A DNA stretch of 64,000 bases from CAVRTM01 sp963724015 (lineage in GTDB: Bacteria > Actinomycetota > Actinomycetes > Actinomycetales > Dermatophilaceae): assembly GCA_963724015.1 (NCBI GenBank), contig CAVRTM010000018.1, positions 85,406 through 149,405 on the forward strand, in the 5' to 3' direction. This document shows positions 53,316 through 61,541 of this stretch, one piece after another. Made by a program: the position numbers and the translations under genes. A model generated the notes under the pieces. That model searched no databases, was not told the origin of the DNA, and was given only the letters and a program-made list of their open reading frames with translations. Position 1 is the stretch's first letter, and each line of letters begins with the position of its first letter.

Positions 53316-55439
53316 GACTGGGTCTCCGTGGCCGCGCCTGTCGCCGAGGTCGGCTGGGTCAGGTCGTAGAACGTCGAGCCGCCGATCGTCACCGCCCGAT
53401 AGCTGGCCGTGACCCAGCTGGTGATGGCGCTGGAGCCGCCGGCGCCACCGCCCGGGCCGCCACGGCCGTTGCCCGCGGCGAAGTAGTGGATCCGGCCGGC
53501 CGTCACCAGCGCCTGGAACTGCGCGAGGGTCGGGGAGGGGTCGCTGCCGTTGAAGCCGCCGATGGCCATGACCGGCAGCTCGGTCGCGAGCTGCAGTCCC
53601 GCGGCGTTCTGCGAGCCGATCGCTGCGGCCACCCACGTGTAGTGGCCGGAGTCGGCGGTCAGCGCGGCCACCACCTCGGTGCTCGGGGTGCTCGCGTCGA
53701 GCAGCCCGCCCATGCCGCCGCCGCCGGGTGCCGCTCCTCCGGTGCCGCCGGGCGCCGTTCCGCCGGGCGCGGTACCGCCGGGTGCGGTGCCGCCGAGCCC
53801 GTTCCGCCGAGCCGTTCCGCCGGGCGCGGTGCCGGCCGGGCCGCCACCGAACCCGCCCCGGCCCGCCGTACGGAAGCCGCCCGGGCCACCCATGCCACCC
53901 TGACCGGAGGGGCCGGCGGTGGGGATGGAGCCGGTGTGTGGCGTGGAGACGCGTCGACAGCGTGTACGCCGCGGGCCCGGCCAGACCGGCCACGAGGGCG
54001 CCGGCGAGGACGAGCGGCACCGCCCGGCGGTGCAGCCGCACGACGACGAGGAACAGGAAGGCCGCTGCCATGCCGAGGACCAGGACGCCGAACCGCAGCC
54101 ACGGGAACCAGTCCGGGGTGCGGGAGAGGAGCAGGAAGGACCACACGGCTGCTGCGGCCGTCGCCACGGCCAGGGCCACCGACCCGAAGGACCCGTGCCG
54201 GCGTTCCCACGCCTCCTTGCCGCCCATGCCGACGAGGGCACCGATCGCGGGGGCGAGCGCGATCGTGTAGTACGCGTGGAAGATGCCGGCCATCAGGCTG
54301 AAGGTCAGGCCGGTGACGAGCAGCCAACCGCCCCAGACGATGTACGCCGCACGGCGGGCGTCGGTGCGCGGCATCCGGCCCCGGGCCCACAGGCCCACGA
54401 CCAGCAGGATGAGCGCGCTCGGGAGGAGCCACGAGATCTGGCCGCCGATCTCGGCGCTGAACATCCGGGTCAGCCCCGTGGCTCCCCACATGCCACCGGA
54501 CGCACCCGCGGCTCCACCGCCACCGCCGACTGATCCGACCTCGTTGCCGGTGATCCGGCCGAGCCCGTTGTAGCCCAGGGTGAGCTCGAGGATCGAGTTG
54601 CTCTGCGATCCGCCGATGTAGGGGCGGGCCGAGGCCGGGACGAGCTCCACGATGGCGATCCACCAGCCGGCCGACACCACCATCGCGGCACCGGCCGCGA
54701 GCAGGTGCACGATCCGCCTGCGCAACGGCGTCGGCGCCGCGACCAGATAGGCCAGGGCGAACGCCGGGACGACCACGAGTACCTGCAGCATCTTGGTGAG
54801 GAATCCGAAGCCGAGAAGGATCCCGACCCAGATCAGCCACCTCGGGCTGGCCTTCTCGACGGCGCGCATCGTGGCGTAGGCGGCGAGCGTCATCAGCAGC
54901 ACGAGCAGCGCGTCGGGGTTGTTGAACCGGAACATCATCACCGCGACCGGGGTCAGCGCGAGCACCGCGCCGGCGAGCAGCCCTGCGGCGGCGCCGAACT
55001 GGCGCTTGACGGTGGCAGACAGGACCGCGACCGAGGCGACGCCCATGAGCACCTCGGGCAGGAGGATGCTGAACGAGCTGAGGCCGAGGGCGCGCACGGA
55101 CAGGGCCATGACCCACAGCGAGGCCGGTGGCTTGTCGACCGTGATCGAGTTCGCCGCGTCGGAGGAGCCGAAGAAGAAGGCCTTCCAGCTCGCGCTGCCG
55201 GCCTGGACCGCGGCCGAGTAGAACGCGTTGGACCAGCCGTTGGCGGTGAGCCCCCAGAAGAGCAGGACCGCGGTGGCGGCGAGCAGCCCCAGCAGGCCCG
55301 GTCGAGCCCAGGAGGGGTCGCTCTGCGGTCCCCGCCACAGCCGGGCGAACCGGTTCGGTCCGCCGGTGGACCGGGTGGTGGTCGTCGGAGGAGGTGGTGC
55401 CGTGGCCGGGGCCGGCGGAAAGCGGGTCGTGGTGTCCAT
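53312..55439 (-). CDS. GT39-type membrane mannosyl/glycosyltransferase with Gly-rich C-terminus; one frameshift
   Basis: About 708 residues, a YkcB/ArnT-like polytopic transferase. It has 10-12 helices from GLLGLLAATAVLLFWG, with the catalytic-loop region ANSITVDKPPASLWVMALS (Asp-Lys-Pro) and FRFNNPDALLVLLM. An extra G (plus strand) at about 53951 breaks the frame; removing it gives TLSTVSTPHTGSIPTAG. The following region is Gly-rich (GGTAPGG repeats) and ends in a globular domain (FAAGNGRGGPGGGAGGSS, then YRAVTIGGSTFYDLTQP). ATG 55439 begins MDTTTRFPPAP. Expected to use the polyprenyl-sugar made by the overlapping GT2-GtrA gene. Confidence 0.85.
53745..53831 (-). repeat. Short tandem repeat in the glycosyltransferase gene (about 15-bp unit)
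   Basis: Six units of CCGCCGGGCGCGGTA-like sequence on the plus strand. Four are 15 bp long and two adjoining ones (53790-53803, 53804-53816) are 14 and 13 bp, so the frame slips and returns. On the minus strand it encodes GGTAPGG repeats interrupted by ARRNGLGG. Confidence 0.75.
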
Positions 55440-55527
55440 GGCGTCGACAGTGGTGCGGTGCACTGTGCGGACCCTGTGGCTCGCCTAGGGCCAGTGCATG
55501 ACCCGCACCGTCTAGCATGGCCGCACC

Positions 55528-56817
55528 ATGAGTCAGCCCAACAGCGTTGCCGCAGATCTGTGCTCGTTCATCGACGCCTCTCCCTCACCGTTCCACGTGA
55601 CGGAGACGGTCGCCTCCCGGCTCGAGGCCGGAGGGTTCCGCCGGCTGCGGGAGGTGGACGCCTGGCCAGCAGCTCAGGGGCGCTACTACGTCATCCGGGG
55701 CGGCTCGCTGGTGGCGTGGAGCAACGAGGGCGCCGAGGGGGCGGCTGCGCCGTTCCGCATCGTCGGCGGCCACACCGACAGCCCCAACCTGCGGGTCAAG
55801 CAGCACCCCGACCTGTCCCGTGCAGGCTGGCAGCTGGTCGGCGTGGAGCCGTACGGCGGGGTCCTGCTCAACTCCTGGCTCGACCGCGACCTCGGCCTGT
55901 CCGGCCGCGTCACGGTCCGCGCCGACGGGGGCACGCGTTCGCAGCTCGTGCTGGTGGACCGGCCGGTGCTGCGCGTGCCGCAGCTGGCGATCCACCTCGA
56001 CCGGGAGGTCGGCACGAGCGGGCTCAAGCTCAACCCGCAGCAGCACCTGGCCGCCGTCTGGGGCGTGGGGACCAGCCCGGAGCCGTTCGCCGGGTTCCTC
56101 GCCGCCGAGCTCGGGGTCGAGGCTGCCGACGTGCTCGGCTGGGAGCTGATGACCCACGACCTCACGCCGAGCCGGGTGGTGGGCCGGGACGGCGACCTGG
56201 TCAGCGCGCCCCGCATGGACAACCAGGTGACCTGCTTCGCCGGGACGACGGCGCTGCTGCAGGAGGTGGCCGAGCCGTCCGGCACCGTCCGCGTCCTCGC
56301 GCTCTTCGACCACGAGGAGGTCGGCAGCGTCTCCGACCGCGGCGCCGCGTCACCGCTGCTGGAGACGGTGCTCGAGCGGATCGTGCTGGCAGCAGGCGGT
56401 GCCCGCGAGGACCTGCACCGGGCCCTGGCCGGGTCGGTCGTCGCCTCCGGGGACATGGCGCACGCCACGCACCCCAACTACGTCGAGAAGCACGAGCCGC
56501 AGCACCAGATCGCCGTGAACGGTGGGCCGGTGCTCAAGGTGCACCCCAACCTGCGCTACGCCACCGACGCCCCGGGGGCGGCGGCCTTCGCGCTGGCGTG
56601 CGAGCAGGCGGGCGTGCCGCTGCAGCGGTACGAGCACCGCGCCGACCTGCCCTGCGGCTCGACCGTCGGCCCCATCACCGCGGGCGGGCTCGGCGTGACC
56701 ACGGTCGACGTCGGGGCGCCGCAGCTGGCGATGCACTCCGCGCGTGAGCTCTGCGGCGCGCAGGACCCTGGCATGTACGTCGCCTCGCTGGCCGCGTTCC
56801 TGTCCCCGGCGGGGTGA
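55528..56817 (+). CDS. apeB: M18-family aminopeptidase
   Basis: 429-residue zinc aminopeptidase of the aspartyl-aminopeptidase type, cytoplasmic, releasing N-terminal residues from peptides. Zn ligands and motifs: VGGHTDSPNLRVK, SAPRMDNQVTCFAG, LFDHEEVGSVSDRGA with the catalytic Glu-Glu, and the C-terminal VDVGAPQLAMHSARE. Length and motif order are normal for M18. ATG 55528 is divergent from the GT39 gene by 88 bp. It interrupts the glycosyltransferase and two-component genes. Confidence 0.93.
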   Translation: MSQPNSVAADLCSFIDASPSPFHVTETVASRLEAGGFRRLREVDAWPAAQGRYYVIRGGSLVAWSNEGAEGAAAPFRIVGGHTDSPNLRVKQHPDLSRAGWQLVGVEPYGGVLLNSWLDRDLGLSGRVTVRADGGTRSQLVLVDRPVLRVPQLAIHLDREVGTSGLKLNPQQHLAAVWGVGTSPEPFAGFLAAELGVEAADVLGWELMTHDLTPSRVVGRDGDLVSAPRMDNQVTCFAGTTALLQEVAEPSGTVRVLALFDHEEVGSVSDRGAASPLLETVLERIVLAAGGAREDLHRALAGSVVASGDMAHATHPNYVEKHEPQHQIAVNGGPVLKVHPNLRYATDAPGAAAFALACEQAGVPLQRYEHRADLPCGSTVGPITAGGLGVTTVDVGAPQLAMHSARELCGAQDPGMYVASLAAFLSPAG

Positions 56818-56879
56818 CCGGTGGGCTGACGCCTGCCGCAGCGACCGCGCCAACGGCGCTCCGGCACCAGGAGCAGCCG

Positions 56880-58373
56880 TCAGGCCGCCGGCAGCGCGAC
56901 CTGGAACGACGTCGAGCCCGGCTTGCTGGCGAGGTCGACCCGGCCGCCGTGGGCCACGGCGACCGCCTGCACGATGCTCAGCCCCAGGCCGGTGCTGCCG
57001 GCGGCGCGTGAGCGGGAGCTGTCCCCGCGGGTGAAGCGGGCGAAGACGTTGGGCTGCAACGTTTCCGGTATGCCGGGGCCGTTGTCGTCGACGCTGACGC
57101 GCACCTCGCCGTCGACGTGCTGGACCCGCGCGCTGACGGTCGTGCCGGCAGGCGTGTGGGTGCGGGCGTTGGCCAGCAGGTTGGCCACCACCTGGTGCAG
57201 CCGCGCCGGGTCGCCGCAGACGTACGCCGACTCGTCCGGCACGTCCAGCTGCCAGATGTGGTCCGGGCCGGCCGCGTGGGCGTCACTGACGGCGTCCACG
57301 ACGATCCGCGTGACGTCCACCTGCTCCTTGTCCAGGGGCCGGCCGGCGTCGAGCCGCGCGAGCAGCAGCAGGTCGTCGACCAGGACGGCCATCCGGGTCG
57401 CCTCGGACTCGACCCGGCTGAGCGCGTGCCGGACCGACGGGGGCACGGGCTCGCGCTCGCGGCGCGACAGCTCGGCGTACCCGCGGATCGATGCGAGCGG
57501 GGTGCGCAGCTCGTGGCTGGCGTCGGCCACGAACTGGCGCACCCGCATCTCGCTCTCGTGCCGCGCCGTCAGCGCGGCGCCGACGTGGTCCAGCAGGCCG
57601 TTGAGGGCCGACCCCACCTGCCCCACCTCGGTGCGGGGGTCGGTGTCGGACGCGGGCACCCGCTCGGCCAGGGCGACGGCGCCGCTGTCCAGGGGGAGGT
57701 GCGACACCCGGGTGGCGGTGGCCGCGACGCGCCGCAGCGGGCGCAGGGTGCTGCGGGCCAGCCAGGCGGCGCCGGCGGCGACCAGGACCAGGCCGAAGCC
57801 GGTGACGACGGCGACGATGAGCGCGAGTCGCTCGACCGTGTCGTGCTGCGGGCCGATGGGCAGCCCGGTCACCACGGTGCCGCCGGGGTCGATGCGCGAG
57901 GGGCTGGCGACGAGCCGCCAGCTGCCCAGCTCGTCGCCCAGGTCCACGGTCTTCGGCTGCTGCCCGACCCCGGCCCGCAGGACGGCGCTGACCTGCGCCG
58001 GTGTCAGCGAGGCGTCCTGACCCGAGGGCGTGCGGGCCGCGTTGCGGGTGGTGGCCTCCCCGTCGGTCACCTCCAGCAGCAGGAAGCCGCCGCCCAACCC
58101 CGGGGGAGGACCGTCCGGCCGCGAGGTGCGGGTGCCGTCGGCCGCCCGCAGGGACCGGCCGTGGTCGTCCCCACCGCCGGCGCGGCCGGCGGACGCCGTG
58201 ACCTGCGCGTCCAGCTGGCTGGTGAGGAACGTGTTGAGCGCCAGGATCGTGGTGACGCCGGTGGCGAGGGTGATGGCGATGAACAGCGCGACGGTGGAGA
58301 CGACGAGCTTGCTGCGGAGCGTCCACGTGGAGGGGTGACGCAGCCGGTTCCCCGACGACGTGGGACGGCGCAT
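56880..58373 (-). CDS. HAMP-containing sensor histidine kinase
   Basis: 497 residues, HisKA type. First helix LVVSTVALFIAITLATGVTT, an extracytoplasmic sensor of about 120 residues (with ARTPSGQDASL and FLLLEVTDGE), a second helix (ALIVAVVTGFGLVLVAAGAAW), HAMP, HisKA with the phospho-His in VADASHELRTPLASI, then an ATPase domain with the N-box (NLLANARTHTPAGT) and G1/G2 boxes (DNGPGI, GLGLSIV). ATG 58373 is 1 bp from the regulator stop. Resembles mycobacterial TrcS. It probably senses an envelope condition, given the neighbouring glycosyltransferase and surface-protein genes. Confidence 0.9.
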   Translation of the reverse strand: MRRPTSSGNRLRHPSTWTLRSKLVVSTVALFIAITLATGVTTILALNTFLTSQLDAQVTASAGRAGGGDDHGRSLRAADGTRTSRPDGPPPGLGGGFLLLEVTDGEATTRNAARTPSGQDASLTPAQVSAVLRAGVGQQPKTVDLGDELGSWRLVASPSRIDPGGTVVTGLPIGPQHDTVERLALIVAVVTGFGLVLVAAGAAWLARSTLRPLRRVAATATRVSHLPLDSGAVALAERVPASDTDPRTEVGQVGSALNGLLDHVGAALTARHESEMRVRQFVADASHELRTPLASIRGYAELSRREREPVPPSVRHALSRVESEATRMAVLVDDLLLLARLDAGRPLDKEQVDVTRIVVDAVSDAHAAGPDHIWQLDVPDESAYVCGDPARLHQVVANLLANARTHTPAGTTVSARVQHVDGEVRVSVDDNGPGIPETLQPNVFARFTRGDSSRSRAAGSTGLGLSIVQAVAVAHGGRVDLASKPGSTSFQVALPAA

Positions 58374-58374
58374 G

Positions 58375-59115
58375 TCAGGTGGTGGGCTTCAGCACGTAGC
58401 CGACACCGCGCATGGTGTGGATCATCGGCTGGCGTCCGGCGTCGATCTTCTTGCGCAGGTAGGAGATGTACAGCTCGACGACGTTGGCCTGACCGCCGAA
58501 GTCGTAGTTCCAGACGCGGTCGAGGATCTGCGCCTTGGACAGGACCCGCTTGGGGTTGCGCATCAGGTAGCGCAGGAGCTCGAACTCCGTTGCGGTCAGG
58601 GCGATCTGCTGGCCACCGCGGGTGACCTCGTGGCTGTCCTCGTCCAGGGTGAGGTCCCCGACGGTGAGGACGGAGTCGCTGCCCTCGTTCATGATCGCGG
58701 TGCGCCGCATGAGCGCCCGCAGCCGCGCGACGACCTCCTCGAGGCTGAACGGCTTGGTGACGTAGTCGTCGCCCCCGGCGGTGAGCCCGGCGACCCGGTC
58801 CTCGACGGCGTCGCGGGCGGTGAGGAACAGCACGGGGACGTTCGGGTTGTCCGCCCGCATCCGGCGCAGCACCTCCATCCCGTCGAAGTCCGGGAGCATC
58901 ATGTCGAGCGCGACCGCGTCGGGCTGGAACTCCCTGGCGGCCCGGACGGCGGCCATGCCGGTGCCGGCCGAGCGGACGTCCCAGCCCTCGTAGCGAAGGG
59001 CCATGCGAAGGAGCTCGGTGAGGTTCTCCTCGTCGTCGACGACGAGGACGCGGACCGGCGAGCCGTCCAGGCGTCGCAGGTCCGGGCCGGAGGTCTGTGC
59101 GGTCTGCTGCGTCAT
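58375..59115 (-). CDS. OmpR-family response regulator, TrcR-like
   Basis: 246 residues. The receiver has the phospho-Asp in AVALDMMLPDFDGME and the switch Lys in VTKPFSLEEVV. The C-terminal winged helix is complete (LTATEFELLRYLMRNP, ILDRVWNYDFGGQANVVELY, MIHTMRGVGYVLKP). ATG 59115, just before the kinase gene. The divergent Gly-rich protein gene starts 178 bp away, so both may share control by this regulator. Confidence 0.92.
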   Translation of the reverse strand: MTQQTAQTSGPDLRRLDGSPVRVLVVDDEENLTELLRMALRYEGWDVRSAGTGMAAVRAAREFQPDAVALDMMLPDFDGMEVLRRMRADNPNVPVLFLTARDAVEDRVAGLTAGGDDYVTKPFSLEEVVARLRALMRRTAIMNEGSDSVLTVGDLTLDEDSHEVTRGGQQIALTATEFELLRYLMRNPKRVLSKAQILDRVWNYDFGGQANVVELYISYLRKKIDAGRQPMIHTMRGVGYVLKPTT

Positions 59116-59292
59116 GCTCCGCAGTGTCGCCGCTGCGGCTGAAAAAGATCTGCCGTGAACCTGTACACATCCTGTGAAGCGCTCTGTGCCGCGGTCGCTC
59201 AGCCCGGCGACACCCTGGCCACAGCGTCGCCACAGCGACCACGGCGAAGGTCAGGTCGACCAGCCTTCCCCGTTCGAGCAAGGAGCTCTGCG

Positions 59293-59906
59293 ATGCCGAC
59301 CTCGACCGACCGCACGACGGTGATCCCGACGAGGGTGACCGTCGTTCCCGCCGACCCGGTGGCGCCACCGGCGCACCCGGACCGCCCTCCACCGCGCCGG
59401 CCGTGACGCCCCCGACGTGGTCCGGGCGCAAGACCGCCGTGGTGGCGGCGCTGGCCATCGGCTTCGCCTCCGTGGGTGCGGTCGGTGCGGCCGCGGCGAT
59501 GCCGGACCAGACGGCCTCGACCGGGCGGACCGGCCCCGGCGGCTTCCCGGGCCAGTCGTTCCCCGGTGGCCAGAACGGCGCTCCGGGTGGGCAGCTCCCC
59601 GGGGGTCAGAACGGACCAGGGCAGCCAGGGCTTCGGATGGCGCCACGGCCGCAGGCGCCGCCCGGCTCGCAAGGCTCCCAGCCCGGCCAGCTGCCCGGGT
59701 GGTCGCAGGGCTCCCGGCGGCCAGGGCTCGCAGGAGGGCCAGGGCTCGCAGGACGGACAGGGCTCGCGCCCACCGGTCCAGGGTCGCCGGGCGGCTCTGC
59801 CGGGGCAGACGACATGACCGGGTCATCGTCGGGGCGCTGCACCTGCGCCGGCGGGGGCACCCCGGTCACCGAGCCGCTGCCCTGCCGGTGGCCGTGCCCG
59901 CGGTGA
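59293..59906 (+). CDS. Gly/Pro/Gln-rich single-pass surface protein; frameshifted, function unknown
   Basis: ATG 59293 (MPTSTDRTTVIPTRVTVVPA) opens a frame that stops at 59403. The next frame continues with TPPTWSGRKTAVVAALAIGF and a helix (IGFASVGAVGAAAAM), then Gly/Pro/Gln repeats (GGQNGAPGGQLPGGQNG). A base missing near 59390 would join the two. Farther on another frame reads GGQGSQEGQGSQDGQGS, so there may be more indels and the true end is uncertain. The arrangement suggests a cytoplasmic tail, one membrane helix and a repetitive extracellular part. Divergent from the TrcR-like regulator, a candidate target. I recognise no domain. Confidence 0.5.
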
Positions 59907-60030
59907 CGTTCAAGGACCTCGGGGTCCTGCCGGTCTGCGGTGGGTCGGTGCGCCCGGTCGCCTCGCAGCGGGCGCGGGCAGGCGACAGCAGCGGCCAGCG
60001 GTGGACCCGCTCAGGGGGCCGCAGCAGCGG

Positions 60031-61427
60031 TCAGCCGTAGACGCGCTCGCGGGCCGCGGCATAGGCCGCCCGCACCTCGCGCCGCCCAGTCGGCCGAATC
60101 CGGCACCTCCACGCTGTCCACCAGCCGGCGCCCCCAGCGAGGCGGCTCCGGGTCGCCGCTGAGGACCCAGGCGGCCTGGCGGGCCGCGCCCCGGGCGACG
60201 TACTCCCCGTCCTCGGGCACGTCCACGGGCAGGCCCGAGGACGGCCGGCGCGAGGGCCCGCACGGCCGGTGACTTGGCCGCGCCGCCGATGAGCAGGACG
60301 CGCTGCATCGGCACGCCGTTGCGGCGCAGCGCGTCCAGGGCGTCGGCCATGCCGCAGAGCATCCCGAGGACGGCGGCGCGGGCCAGGGCGGCGGGCGTCA
60401 TGGTGGTGCGGGTCAGGCCCACCAGCGTGCCGGTCGCGTCGGGCAGGTTGGGGGTGCGCTCGCCGTCGAGGTAGGGGACCAGCAGCAGGCCGCCGGCGTC
60501 GGCGGGGGCCTCCAGCGCCAGGTCGCTGAACCGGGCCAGGTCCACTCCCAGCAGGTCCGCGGTCGAGGACAGCACCCGCGCGGCGTTGAGCGTGCACACC
60601 AGCGGCAGGAACCGGCCGGTGCAGTCGGCGAACCCGGCCACCTCGCCGCGCACGTCGGCGCTCTGGGCGGTGGCGATCGTGAACGCGGTGCCGCTCGTGC
60701 CGAGGGAGACCACAACCTCGCCCGGCTCCAGCTCGAGCCCCATCGCGCCGGCCGCGTTGTCGCCGGCGCCGGGGGCCACCAGCGCGCCGTACGACGTCCG
60801 TCCGGCCGGCTCGGCCGGCTTCAGCACCGCGGGGAGGGCGACGTCCCGGCCGGCGACCTCGCCGACCAGGTCGGTCAGGTAGGTGTCCCGCGAGGGGTCG
60901 AAGTAGCCGGTGCCTGAGGCGTCGGAGCGGTCGGTGACCAGGTCCCGGCTGCGGCCCAGGAGCCGGCCGGTCAGCCAGTCGTGCGGCAGGGCGACCTCGA
61001 CGGTCCGCGCGAGGTTGTCCGGCTCGTGCTCGGCCACCCACGCCAGCTTGCTGACGGTGATCGCGGCCAGCGGCACGACGCCGGTCTGCCGGGCCCACCA
61101 GTCGGCGCCCCGGTCGGCCACCAGGCGGGTGGCCTGGGGAGCGCTGCGCACGTCGTTCCAGAGCAACGCCGGCCGCACCGGCTCGCCGTCCGCGTCGAGG
61201 GTGACCAGGCCGTGCTGCTGGCCTGCGACAGAGACGGCGGCGCAGCGCTCGAGGGTGTCGCCCGCCGCCTCGTCCAGCGCCGCGCCCCACGCCCGCGGGT
61301 CGACCTCGGTGCCGTCCGGATGGGGCGCCGACCGGGTCGAGAGCGTCCTGCCGGTGGCGGCGTCGACCGCCACCACCTTGCAGGACTGGGTGGAGGAGTC
61401 GATGCCGACGACGACGTCTGAGGCCAT
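60031..61427 (-). CDS. xylB: Xylulokinase; two frameshifts near the C-terminus
   Basis: About 465 residues of the FGGY kinase family, phosphorylating D-xylulose to D-xylulose-5-phosphate. N-terminal VVVGIDSSTQSCKVVAVDAA, VSVAGQQHGLVTLD, and the C-terminal ATP region VVSLGTSGTAFTIAT and VLLIGGAAKSPAVRALAP. Extra bases at about 60242 and 60079 break the last 70 codons; the corrected tail reads SSGLPVDVPEDGEYVARGAA and ends YAAARERVYG. ATG 61427. No xylose isomerase or transporter lies next to it. With araBDA it converges on xylulose-5-phosphate. Confidence 0.9.
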
Positions 61428-61488
61428 GCCGCACACGGTATGCCGTGCGCGAGGCCGCGTCGCCCCACTCCGCGCCGGTCCTCGTGCG

Positions 61489-61524
61489 GCAGGGCCCGGT
61501 ACGCCGTGGCGCACCGGGCCCTGC
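61489..61524 (-). terminator. Terminator of pckG
   Basis: Perfect 12-bp stem (GCAGGGCCCGGT and complement), 18 bp after the pckG stop, between pckG and the start of xylB. Confidence 0.7.
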
Positions 61525-61541
61525 TCGCGTCGTACGGGCTG

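Noticed and set aside
52059..55463. A single open frame of 1134 codons covering both glycosyltransferases
   Set aside because: It is an artefact of a +1 indel at about 53951. The middle part is Arg/His-rich nonsense, while the true GT39 C-terminus is in another frame.
963..60242. Programmed +1 frameshifting as the cause of the many split genes
   Set aside because: The sites share no slippery codon, stop codon or stimulating structure and occur in unrelated genes and at random points. Consensus indels explain them better.
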